Shown one piece after another: positions 1 to 10,050 of a DNA stretch of 64,000 nucleotides (position 1 is its first letter; each line of letters opens with the position of its first letter). The position numbers were made by a program, and so were the translations under genes. Source of the DNA: Corella eumyota (taxonomy: Eukaryota > Chordata > Ascidiacea > Phlebobranchia > Corellidae); assembly GCA_963082875.1 (NCBI GenBank), contig OY720100.1, positions 1,798,001-1,862,000 of the forward strand, written 5' to 3'. Below the pieces are notes generated by a model. That model saw only the letters and a program-made list of their open reading frames with translations, was not told the origin of the DNA and made no database searches.

Positions 1-91
1 TAACTCATTTTATAATAAATTATCAATAATTTTTAAATTGAATTATATAAACATTAGTTTAATTAAAGTAAAATATAACCCTTTTTTATAG

Positions 92-895
92 AAAGTACTC
101 CAACCCCAGACTCTGTAAAAAAGAATTTAAGTTTTAGATTTAGCCAAGGCTCTTTTACTTCAGGTATACTAGTTAGTAACATATTTAAAAAAAGATTAAT
201 TTATTGATACTATAAAATTTTACATAACCAAAATTTTTTGTCTAATTTACATCTTTATTAATATATGTTTGTTTTTTTTACCAAAAATTGAGGTTTTTGG
301 TTTTTACTAAAAAAATTATTTTGTTTAATAATATTTATTTAGTCATGGATAATAATGGAAGTTCAGATCCAGATTTTCTTGCAATTCTTTCTAAGTTTTT
401 GAACCAATTAAAAAGCCTGAAAAAAAGAAATGAATTTGAACAAGATGCGATGCGACTTAGAGTTAAATATACCATCGAAAATGAACAATCTGATGATGAA
501 TGCCTAATCAGTGGTACAGGTATATTACTTATATAAAGTATTTTGATAATAGTTTTAAAAAATAATAATAACACCCCCTAAAAATGGAGACATGGCTAGG
601 GTCTTTTTTTCATTTATTGGGAAAAAGGGCATTCTTTAGGGTGGGTTTTTGTTGCAATAATTTATGCAAGAAACATATGACTTAAATGTAATTTTAAGAC
701 GTAAAATAACTTACAATCCATTAAATTTGTTTAGGTAAGGAAGATGACCACTTTGTCGAGTTAATTGGATTGTTTCTGCAAACTTTAAAATGTGAAAAAA
801 ACAAACATGAATTTGAACAAGAAATTATGGCTCTACGAGCTAAATACACAGAATCATATAATGAACAAAAGAGTGTAGAGCATACTCTTTCTTAA
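92..895 (+). CDS. Unknown protein with a duplicated exon module (5' end outside window)
   Basis: Three exons join in phase: 92-163, 343-519 and 735-895, stopping at TAA 893-895. All have AG/GT borders. The first visible exon begins in mid-frame, so the start codon lies upstream of the window, unless the in-frame ATG at 345 is used. I do not recognise the family. Exons 2 and 3 each encode a module of about 42 residues of the same design: an acidic start, a leucine-rich helix, then an NEFEQ/HEFEQ motif followed by RVKYT/RAKYT and an Asn/Glu/Gln end. This points to an exon duplication and probably to helical, perhaps coiled-coil, structure. No signal peptide or membrane segment is visible. The gene converges on POFUT2. 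Confidence is good for the splicing and low for function. Confidence 0.7.
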
Positions 896-1295
896 AAGTA
901 ATTTTTTTTTAAGGAAATAATTTTAAAATTTGTTTAAAATGTATTTTTTTAAGAACAATTATTACATACCTGCTTAAAACTTTAACCATATTATTTTTTG
1001 TACAATTTTCTATGTGTTAAATTTTATGCTGCCTTTAAACTATAACAAATTTTTATGCTCTATTTTAGTTTATTATAAACTTGTGTCATGAATATAAATA
1101 AAACATAATCTCAGTATTTTAACAAGCAATATTTACCACTATCAACATTCTTAATGCTTTAAAAAAACATATGATTGTTTTAGATATTGTAAGGGAAAAA
1201 ATAAAACAGTTTTTTTAATAATAGCAGCCAAAATTTTTAAGTTTAGAAGATAAAATATATACTAAGTAGTGCTGAATATCAAGCTTGAGGTTAAC
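896..1295. other. Convergent 3' gap
   Basis: AT-rich 400 bp between the ends of two convergent genes. An AATAAA near 1,096 could serve as polyadenylation signal for the plus-strand gene. Nothing else is seen. Confidence 0.6.
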
Positions 1296-2570
1296 TTATT
1301 TTTGCCATAATTCTTTATCACTTTCCCAGACAATTTTCCACTTAGTAGGCTGCTCACAATCATCAGCTTCACTATCGCCACAAATACGATTAAAGGTATC
1401 TTTTTTGTTGAAGCACATGATCTCTCTTTCTTCTTGTATCCTAAATGAAAAAGTCGATTCTTTCGTGCCGGTGAAATATTTTGCATGTGAGCAAATAATT
1501 TGATCAATTATCGCAACACCCCCCATTTTAAGTTCTTTTAATTGTTTTTTTGTTGGCTCAAACATTACCATTTCTGGCAGCAATTTTTTTAATTCTTTAA
1601 GTTCATCTTTTGTACCATCAGAAGCAATAAAAACTTTATTAACTTCAAGTTCTTCCATTTTTTGTTTCAGTTCTTTTGCAACTTTTTGAATTGAAGGAAC
1701 TGCTTCTTTTCGAGCATAAAGAAAATCTTTTCTGCGTAAATGAGCAGCTATATAAGGTCCTCCTAATGCATCACCTTCCTTGCATTTATTATCTTTCCAG
1801 TTTTCTGGCATTTCAGTCAAATCTTTCTTATCAGTTGAGTCTAAAAACTCGGCTCTAAATTGATCGGCAATATCTCGCAAGTTTTTAGAGAACACCATAC
1901 TTCGTCTACAATCCCAATAATTCTTTCCACCAAAAGTGTCATGCAGCATATTTTCCCCTCTGTCAAGTAATATGGAAGTTACCGTAGTGTTACCCCCACA
2001 TAAAGGACCCTTAAAAATACTAGATTGTCCTTGCACAGAAACACATTTAAATTTTATTGCATATTGTTCCTCATAACCCCAAAACCAACCCCGTATTTTA
2101 CCCTCACCATCACTTTGGTATACAGGGGTTTCGATGCAGTCCCGTTCATGCATTTTTTCCTCCCATTTTCCACCCCAGCCTTCGACATAATTCTGTAAAT
2201 ACCAAATCTCATCTATTGGCCTAGCTTCCACTTCTTCTAAATAGTCGGTATACTCCATCACGGGGACAAATCCGTTCAAACTCTCGATATCAAAGAACTT
2301 TGACCACGGAATGCGACTTTGCTCCATGTCCTGTTCCTTCCAGTGGTACCCAATTCTACCCCATGGGGGGAGCACCAGGACCCACTCATCATTTTCGCAT
2401 TTTTTCTCTGATTTAAGAGATTTAACCATATTTGCTATCCTCATATAAACATCCCTTCTCAAGTTGAATCCTTCACCTGGATTGCAATCATAGAGAAGAT
2501 ATCTTCTGTTAGGGGAAGCACCATTTGTGACGCATATTAAAAATAAGAGAGAAACAGATAAATATTTCAT
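1296..2570 (-). CDS. POFUT2: GDP-fucose protein O-fucosyltransferase 2, intronless
   Basis: One open exon of 424 codons. The family transfers fucose from GDP-fucose to Ser/Thr of thrombospondin type 1 repeats in the ER (GT68). A hydrophobic signal peptide spans residues 1-18. The donor-site stretch NPGEGFNLRRDVY (30-42) carries the Glu corresponding to the catalytic base of the family (residue 33). AHLRRKDF (276-283) is the conserved Arg-rich GDP-fucose motif, and GTKESTFSFRI (368-378) is the C-terminal family motif. Length is close to human POFUT2 (429). The vertebrate gene has many introns, while this copy has none, unlike nearly every neighbour, which suggests intron loss or replacement by a retrocopy. 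The frame is intact with all family motifs, so it is taken as functional. It diverges from DNAJB9, another ER-folding gene, across about 0.9 kb. Confidence 0.95.
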   Translation of the reverse strand: MKYLSVSLLFLICVTNGASPNRRYLLYDCNPGEGFNLRRDVYMRIANMVKSLKSEKKCENDEWVLVLPPWGRIGYHWKEQDMEQSRIPWSKFFDIESLNGFVPVMEYTDYLEEVEARPIDEIWYLQNYVEGWGGKWEEKMHERDCIETPVYQSDGEGKIRGWFWGYEEQYAIKFKCVSVQGQSSIFKGPLCGGNTTVTSILLDRGENMLHDTFGGKNYWDCRRSMVFSKNLRDIADQFRAEFLDSTDKKDLTEMPENWKDNKCKEGDALGGPYIAAHLRRKDFLYARKEAVPSIQKVAKELKQKMEELEVNKVFIASDGTKDELKELKKLLPEMVMFEPTKKQLKELKMGGVAIIDQIICSHAKYFTGTKESTFSFRIQEEREIMCFNKKDTFNRICGDSEADDCEQPTKWKIVWESDKELWQK

Positions 2571-3481
2571 TTTTGTTTATCTGTTTGTATCTGAATAAAC
2601 ACAGAAATTGTTAAAGTAAACTTTAAACGGTACGTTAAGTAGTAATAAAGAGTAACCAACAGTTTATTTTTAAATTTTTAAGGTATTAATTAAATAAACA
2701 AAGCGTTTTAAACGTTTGCTTCTGTTAGTTTTTCGACACTTTGCTATTTCTTTCTAACATAAACACAATATATTATAGCTACTACCTGCGTTCTTGTAAA
2801 ATATTTATATTTTAATAATTCGACGTGGCTTTAAAATTTAAAGAATTAAATCGCCAGCGGCAATTTTTAACAACTTTTTATTAGGTCTAGCAATGTTACT
2901 AGTGTAAAAGGGGCTTTTATTGAGGAAAAACGACCACAGTTCTATAAAACAATTAACATTTTCGAATCAAAGCCTTTAATTTTAGATAATTACTGGTTTA
3001 AAGTAATTAAATTTGAAGAATAATTATCATAAATCTTGAAATAAACTTTCTAAACACGTTCTGATTTCCCGCGTTAGAAAACAATTGTTTCGTAATAATG
3101 TTATTTGTTACGGTCTAATGATCCCAGCTGTGATAAGTTTGTTTTGATTGCAAAGTACCAAAATTTTGTAATTTCCAATTCTCAAGCATTAACTTCTAAT
3201 CACACGTGCTTAAAGTTAAATACACGTCACCTTATGACGACATCATTATGGTTCCGCATATTCTAAGCCAAACAATGCCATACGCGATTCATAATCACTG
3301 CATTATTGAACTATCAATGCATTTGATTGCCAGGTTTATGTTGGAAAATTTAAAAATTTATTTTATATTTAAAAAGTTGGCTTTTGAAATTGTGATGTTA
3401 AAAAAATTAGCAGCAGTTTTTTACATAAAGAAAAAATAAATTTTAAAACTAATATTTTAAAGGTACAAAATCCCTATAAAT
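2571..3481. promoter_or_regulatory. Divergent promoter region POFUT2 / DNAJB9
   Basis: This 911 bp gap separates the start codons of two divergent ER genes and must hold both promoters. A 77-codon open frame at 3,206-3,439 has no recognisable content and is treated as chance. Two ACGTG cores near 3,205 and 3,225 are described separately. Confidence 0.6.
3203..3229. promoter_or_regulatory. Two ACGTG cores upstream of DNAJB9
   Basis: CACGTG (3,203-3,208) and CACGTCA (3,223-3,229; TGACGTG on the minus strand) lie about 250-280 bp upstream of the DNAJB9 start. TGACGTG is the core bound by XBP1/ATF6-type factors, and vertebrate DNAJB9 is a well-known XBP1 target. The link to the unfolded protein response here is inference from short motifs. 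Confidence 0.3.
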
Positions 3482-5421
3482 ATGAAGAAAATATTTCTTT
3501 TTAAATTAATCATACTTATAATATCATTTATAACAATTTCTGGCAAACAAAATGATTATTATCAAATATTGGGAGTGCCTAGGACAGCAACGCAGAAAGA
3601 AATTAAATCAGCGTTTCGAAAACTTGCATTAATTTATCACCCAGATAAAAATAAGGAAGAGGGCGCCGAAGAAAAATTTAGAGATATTGCTGAGGGTAAG
3701 ATGTGGTTCATGGTATATTTTTTTTTATGTTTAATTAGGTTTACTCATAAGTCTAACAGGACTTATTGCTTTATAAACTTAAAAGATGATTTTTTCCCAA
3801 CTAATTTTTTTTTAAATTCAATAAATCATCTTACAAATTTTTAAAATCTTTGTGTAAACATTATTATCTTTGGCATGTTTTAAATCATGAATTTTTTGTA
3901 ATATTTTTGCAAAAAAATTAGATAAAAACATAGTAAAGTCATTCCAATTATCTCAAATTGCTAACAAATTTATATATCTACATTAGGCCAATTTTTACAC
4001 ACATATTTTAACTTACATTATCATTTAACTGCATTTGGTAACTAACCTTAACATTTAGCTTACGAGGTGTTAAACGACAAAGAAAAGCGATCAAAATATG
4101 ATCAATTTGGACATGCCGGTCTGGATGACAATATGCACGGTTATGAAGGTAACTTCCACGAGCACTTTCAACAAAACTTTCACTTTGGCGACTTCTTTAA
4201 AGACTTTGATGACATTTTTAAACAACATCATGAGCAGCACCATAGAATGCACAACAAACATAGGTTTGAGTGTGATCAATTAACTTTAAGTGATATTTTA
4301 GCAGTAGTTATTACCAGTAAATATATAGTTCACTTCCTTTTCTTATATATTTAAAAAGTATATACTTTAGTTTTGTAGTTTTATATAGCAACATGCTTTT
4401 AAAACGAACAACCCTTTTTGCACTAGAAAAAAAAGCACATTTTTGGATTCTTAGTACAATTTACCTATTTGTTATGTGATCTACTTTTAATATAAACAAA
4501 ATTTTACTTTTAGGGATTTTCATATTAACATCAATGATCTATTTTCTGACTTCCCAGGAGGTGACTTATTTGGGTAAATATGAACTTAATTTTTTTGGTT
4601 TATTTAATTTATTAAAAACCTGCATTATTTTTGATTTAAAGGATAGCATTTAATATTAATTGCAACTTAAAATCGGTATACATATAATAGCCTGCTACTT
4701 TAATATTGTATCGGGTATAAAAATGGTTGGGTTTATATAAAAATTAAATAAACATGTTACTACATGGTAAATTTGTTTTGGGCAGAAATGCTTTTCCAAA
4801 TATGGAGCATATGTTTCAACATCAACAATTTGATCACGGACAACAACATCAACATATTCATCAACAACGTTTTAAACATCATCAACAACAAAGAGGTAAG
4901 ATTTTTACCTTAAAATTATTGTGGTACAAACTTACAATTGTTTTCCTTTTTTAACACTTATTTTTTATCAAATATAATGCCCACATTTTGTCCTTTATTC
5001 TGTGCCGAAATACAACAATATATCCTTAAATTTAACAAATAAATTAACTATTTTTTTCTGTTTTTAACTCTAACTTTTTATCAAGATAATGTCTAACATT
5101 CTTTTCTCTATTCTTGGTTAAAATGCAACTGATATACCCTCAAATTTAACAAATAAATTGTAAATTTGGTTAAAAGGTTTAACTATTTAAATTAAAGATT
5201 TAAACAGAAAAAGGGGGAATGGGAATTATTTATTATGTAATCTACTATTATTTACTATATAATTAATAGCCTAATAAGTTTTTTCTATTTTTCAACCCAC
5301 CCAATACTAGTATTAACTTAACTTTTATTCAGGCAACAAGAGGCAGAGATGCAGGGTAGTCACAAAAATAGTGAATGGAGTAAGAACAACTCAAACAATT
5401 TGCACTAATGATGAATTGTGA
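3482..5421 (+). CDS. DNAJB9: ER J-domain co-chaperone DNAJB9 (ERdj4)
   Basis: Five exons join in phase: 3482-3695, 4059-4263, 4514-4573, 4786-4895 and 5333-5421, giving 225 residues (human 223). Residues 1-21 form a signal peptide. A complete J domain follows with YYQILGV and the HPD triad (53-55) that stimulates the BiP ATPase. Then comes a Phe/Asp/His-rich region ([21 protein letters not shown]) like the Phe-rich part of vertebrate DNAJB9, a Gln/His-rich stretch, and a tail with two cysteines (RCRVVTK...TIC) aligning with the human tail. The protein ends in NDEL, which resembles a KDEL ER-retrieval signal. The exon 2 donor at 4,264 is GTTTGA; it was chosen because it alone keeps the Phe-rich frame. 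This is the likely parent of the pseudo-J array downstream. Confidence 0.93.
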
Positions 5422-5930
5422 TCATTTAAAAGAATACAAAACATTATTAAATAGATGTTACAGTTTACAAACATTTTAAATTTATTTAATTTTTATACAA
5501 GATTATTGTAAAATGAAAAAATGTGCCAAGACTACTTTTATAATATTATATTTTTTAGCTTGTTTTTACTTAAAAGGGTTACTTTGATATAAACATAATA
5601 CAAAAACTTATTTATTTTATAAAAAAAACTGCAGTTTAAAATGTATGAACTTAAGTTTTAACAAGTTTTACACGTTTAATTTTCTGGTGCGTATTTTGGG
5701 GTTTTATTTTTAAGTTTTAAAACTATCTTAAACCTTATATGTATTTTTTTAACAGTGTCTTCAATGGTTTTGGTGATTTCGTTATTTTTTTTATTTATTT
5801 CACTGTTTAAAGTGCAAGTTAGTATGCAAAATTTCACAACTATACGATACATTTTTCTTAGTACAAAGAACTGTTTTTTTCATTAATTTTATTGTTATAT
5901 AAATTTTGAGGTAAACTTTTGCAGCTATTA
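5422..5930. other. DNAJB9 3' flank
   Basis: AT-rich sequence with the DNAJB9 3' UTR. No further gene or repeat is seen before the first array unit begins near 5,931. Confidence 0.5.
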
Positions 5931-7800
5931 TAAAGTATGTAAATAAATAATAAATAAAATATAAACTTTTGTACGTAAAGTTTATGCTTTTATATTTATA
6001 ATAATATACGAAAGTTCTTGTTCAATTTAAATGTGCTTATAGATTGCTTCTGCTATCGTCCTTCGGTCCTTATAGTATTTGTTTAACCGCCACACCAATA
6101 TACTTACGAACAATCTAGATATGTTAGTGCGAATAATTTCGCTTAAAAAATTTTTAAAATCTGATAGGGAGTGGAAACAATGTAACGTGTCGCTCTGGAA
6201 ACAAAGATGACAATCCGCCTCCTGTCCTTTTTTTTTCAAGTCCTTGAGATTAAAAAAGTCATGTTGCTATGGAAAACAATCTGGATTTTATTATTAATAA
6301 AAACAGGTTGCACCATCGCTATTGTGTATTGAGGTCAACAGACTTAAACCTTTTTGTTTAGTTTACATTGTTTAAAAGTTGAAAAAACGACATTTAATAT
6401 CAGTTCTTTTGGTTTGTTTCATAAAAAACAACAGATAAACGTGACAAGTATTTCGTTTCCATGACTACACGATGAGCACATTTAAATTGTTGGCCCAAGT
6501 CATATACCCTTATTCCAGTTAAGATTTCTAAAATATTGTTACTTTTCGTTTAAAAGTTGTAAACTCTTTAAACATGAAATGGTTATTTGCACTAGTTCTA
6601 ATGTTATTGGCTTTAGTCGTATATGGTAATAAAGATGAAGAGTACCGAGACTTTTATAGTGAATTGGGTGTATCTAGAAAAGCGACAGACGAAGAAATAG
6701 ATTTAGCTTACGAAAAACTTTCCAAAGTATATCAATTAAGTGATAATAAAGACTTTGATGAAACAGAAAAATTTGAATTAATTACTGAAGGTAAATTAGA
6801 ATTACTAACAACTGCGATTTATTGTTTTATAAAAATACTTTTTTTTTAAATACGGAAATTTAAATCTAACTTCTATTTTTTTGTTAAGCTTATCACACGT
6901 TAAAAAACAAATCAACACGAAGACATATCGATGTACTTTACCGATGGAAGGTGTGGGAAACTATGTTTATCGACGCAGATGATGGTAACTAATGTTTTTG
7001 TTATGTCCTTTTTTACAGATTTTACAACATGTAATTGATTTATTGTAATCAAAAATAACTTTTAGGTAAATGCAGATGGGAATGCACTACTAATCGGCAA
7101 TTTCTCACAAACATAGATCCAGACAAAATAGTCGGTCTAGCGACGACTATAGCAGGGACTTATTTTTGTACATGTAATTATCAACACTTTTATATACTCC
7201 AACAAAAAAAAAATTTTTGGCATTTTTAAATACGCAACACAATTTAATACCGACAAATAAATATTAGCTTCCTAAACTTTAAAAATGTACATTACAATCA
7301 AGCTTCAACATTATTTTGTTTTGTTTTACTCATAAAAAACCTGCGACACTTTTCTTTTGTTTTTTCGCTTTCTAATAATTGCAACATAAAAGTTGCGACA
7401 CTACGAAATTTAATTCTAGTTCTCCAAATTTTTAAATAAACTTTCTTTGTACACCCAGCTGTGAGCTTATCTTGTTACCTTTTAAATGTAACGTAATACA
7501 TTAATTAACCTTCGCCTTACTGTCATTGCATTTTTTCTGAACATAAATTTAAAAAATAATGCCTTAATTCGAGAATGTTTTAATCGCAAACACTTGTTTA
7601 AATTTTATTTACCTCTGTTGTATTTCCCTATGTTTAAGAGATTTTTGTGCTTTGGATTTGTTCGACTTTAGTACTTACCCATTTTGTTAGTTGTAGAATT
7701 TTAGATTTTAAATAAAATTGTTAAATAAAACTTGGTTAAATTAATCGTTAATTAAAAAAAAAAAACATTAATTAATTCAAAAAAACATTAATTCAAAATT
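5931..7800 (+). repeat. Pseudo-J array, unit 1
   Basis: This unit holds the gene at 6,574-7,229 plus a 5' flank and a 3' flank that recur in units 3 and 4. Shared 5' blocks include the stretch around TATAGATTGCTTC (6,039), the block around GTTGCTATGGAAAAC (6,263) and the ACGTGACAAG block just upstream of the gene. Shared 3' blocks include TTCGAGAATGTTTTAATCGC (7,567) and TTTGTTAGTTGTAG (7,683). Confidence 0.75.
6574..7229 (+). CDS. Secreted pseudo-J protein 1 (HPD-less DNAJB9 paralogue)
   Basis: Three exons, 6574-6790, 6889-6984 and 7066-7229, encode 158 residues. A signal peptide (1-18, MKWLFALVL start) precedes a J-like region with FYSELGVSRKATDEEID, which matches helix I-II of DNAJB9. The HPD triad is replaced (KVYQLSDNK where DNAJB9 has LIYHPDKNK), so it should not activate an Hsp70 through the classical contact. 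Intron 1 sits in phase 1 immediately before the AYxxL helix, exactly as in DNAJB9. The last exon encodes CRWEC and FCTC, a cysteine pattern shared with units 3 and 4. It then runs past the position where those paralogues stop, adding a short aromatic and lysine-rich tail. No retrieval signal is present, so secretion is inferred. Function unknown. Confidence 0.8.
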
Positions 7801-7820
7801 ATTTTACAACGAGGGGACAT

Positions 7821-8512
7821 TTTAGTTGAATAAACAAACCGTATTTATTCTAACGCACACGACCATTAAATTAATGATTAATAACCACTCGCTAACATTA
7901 CTATTATATAAAGTATGTATGAGAATAATAAAATAAACTTTTTTACGTAAAGTTTGTGCTTTTTTTAACAATCTAGAGACGTTAGTGCGAATAATTTCCC
8001 TTAAAAAAATTCCCCTTTCAAACTTTTTCCACCAAAAATCACCCAATAGAAAGATAATGAAAACTATTCAACGTGTTGCTGCTGGAAAAAAGTTATTGTC
8101 TTTAAATCTTACGTTTAAAATATCATAAATATGTTGATGTTTAATTTTTGAAAAAACGTTAAATAATAATTTTTTGTCACATATGTTAAGATATTACTTA
8201 GATGAACACAATAAGTTTTAAATGCCTTTTTACAAGTATAGGTAACATTTTCGGTCAATAATTACATTTATGTATTACCACGAAATATTAGGTAATGAAT
8301 TTCCTAAAAACGCTCCGATACTGTCCAACGCTCTATTATTGTCAAATAACAAAAGTTTAATACTGTTATATTAAACTATAAAGTTTTTGTGGCGTGTTCC
8401 CTATTTTTTTTCCGAAAACAATTTTTAGCACAGCCTAGACTATAAAAAGAAATAGCTTTTTTGTAAAACCAGTTTTCTCGTTTTTAATTTAGTTTTTTAA
8501 AGTTGCAGAAAA
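7821..8512 (+). repeat. Pseudo-J array, unit 2 (5' flank only recognisable)
   Basis: It starts with the boundary box TTAGTTGAATAAACAAACCG, repeated near 10,051, 11,976 and 13,930. It continues with the block TCTAGAGACGTTAGTGCGAA (7,972), also in units 3 and 4. Towards the gene at 8,513 the similarity fades. Confidence 0.6.
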
Positions 8513-9321
8513 ATGAGCAAATTAATTCCGATTTTTTTCGTCATCGCGATAGTTTTAGTTTTAGCAACATTTGGTCAAGTTTGCTATCCGAGTACATCTT
8601 TGTACACAGTATTAGGCGTAGCAAAAACAGCCACAGCTGTAGAAATAAAACTAGCGTATATTCAACTTGCTGTGAAATATTATTCGGAAAATAATACACA
8701 CGAAATAAAAAAATTTTTAGAAATTAACTCAGGTAAGTAATAATAAATTAGTACCTAAGCAGCTTCATATTACCACAACGTGTTTATAATTTTCTTTTGC
8801 TCCTTATTTATATAATATTAACATTAATAAGACAAAAAAAACTTTGAATTTAAAGACGCTAAAAGTTACAGCAATTTGAAAGTATTTGTTACAAAAGGGA
8901 GCTTTACGTCCCTTTTAAAAAGTGTTTTTATTTAGCTTTTGGAGTGTTGGGTAACGAATTTAGCCGTTTGGAATACGACAAAGACCCTAAAAACCGAATC
9001 AATTTTTATTGTCATGGTACGAATTTTAATAAAACTGAATTTTGTGAACGGGATTGCCAGGCGACTTTGTTGGACATATTTCCCCAACACGGTTCATACA
9101 AAACTGTAATGTGCGATGATTGTTTTACTATGAAGAATAGCTTATATATTTTCTTAAATACTTGCGTTGTATATTCGTACAACTTTGTTGTACGTTTTAT
9201 AACAAGATGTTTTATTACTTTTACACTCAGTATTCTCAACAGGGCCGGTCCTTGGCACTTTGAACTAGTATCCAATGATAGGCTCCCGTACTTCAGATTG
9301 CCCCGCAACCAGACGCTTTAG
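8513..9321 (+). CDS. Secreted pseudo-J protein 2, divergent, with transposon-derived tail
   Basis: Two exons, 8513-8732 and 8936-9321, give 201 residues. A long hydrophobic signal segment (about residues 4-22) is followed by a J-like stretch, LYTVLGVAKTATAVEIKLAY. The HPD triad is absent (VKYYSENN), and the phase-1 intron lies at the same place as in DNAJB9. After the AFGVL helix comes a region with cysteines spaced unlike its sisters (YC, FC, DC, MCDDC). From 9,240 the frame runs into a hAT-like element, so the last 27 or so residues are element-derived. A further unseen splice donor before 9,240 would avoid this. It is the most diverged member; expression is unproven. Confidence 0.6.
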
Positions 9322-9606
9322 TTTTATTTCTACTACAATATTAAGTTAATTATTGCAAAATCACTGTAAATGGTTAGTGTTAAAAAGGAAAACAGATTTT
9401 TACTTTTATAGGAAAACTATTAATTTTTACTAATATTGAAATCCATTATTGTTGTTTTCAACTATAGGACATCTAGCCAATTTAATGTTACCAAACCCCT
9501 TGGTAAAAATAACTTCCATAAGTTTTCGATCTACCACAAGATCTCTTCAGTAGGACCTCACTAAAGCTGCTTAAATTGAACCCCGCATTTTCTAGGGCCG
9601 GCCCCG
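9240..9606. mobile_element. Small non-autonomous hAT-like DNA transposon
   Basis: The left end CAGGGCCGGTCC and the right end TCTAGGGCCGGCCCCG match the CAGGGCCGGCCC-type terminal inverted repeats of hAT elements, with one or two changes. The flanks carry a similar TATTCT sequence (TATTCTCAA left, AATATTCTGCAA right), which may be a decayed 8-bp target duplication. No transposase frame lies inside. Length is 367 bp. Confidence 0.5.
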
Positions 9607-10050
9607 AATATTCTGCAATAATTGTGTTTTCACATAGAATAACATTTAGGTTGTCAGAGTGTAGCTAGTAATTACGATGAAATGTTATTCGCATGATATT
9701 TTGTTTACTTGTATATAAAATTTATTCGCCATTCTAGTTACTTTACGAAATTGTTTTTTTAATTTGTTAAACTTTGGTTTTTATTTACTTTTCAACATTT
9801 AGTTTTTATAACCGTCACAGACAACTATTGGGCAGAATCCTAGTGATGCTGCCTGCATAACTTTTTAACAGCATACCTTTATATTTTTACTTGACTTCAA
9901 TTGTAAATAGTTTTTATGTGAGCAAGCATGTTTATGTTATTTTGAAATTCATGTTAAAAAAATGTCAAGACCCTCGACATATTTTTATCTGTATATAGTA
10001 GTACTCCTTCAAAACATTTATTTGAAAGTTTCTGTACAAAAAAGCGATAG
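9607..10050. other. Gap before array unit 3
   Basis: AT-rich sequence without recognisable genes. It does not resemble the flanks of the other units. Confidence 0.4.

Noticed and set aside
4264-4318. Alternative DNAJB9 exon 2 donor at 4,318 (GTAAAT)
   Set aside because: It looks stronger as a donor but would shift the next exon out of the Phe/Gly frame typical of the family; the GTTTGA donor at 4,264 keeps it.
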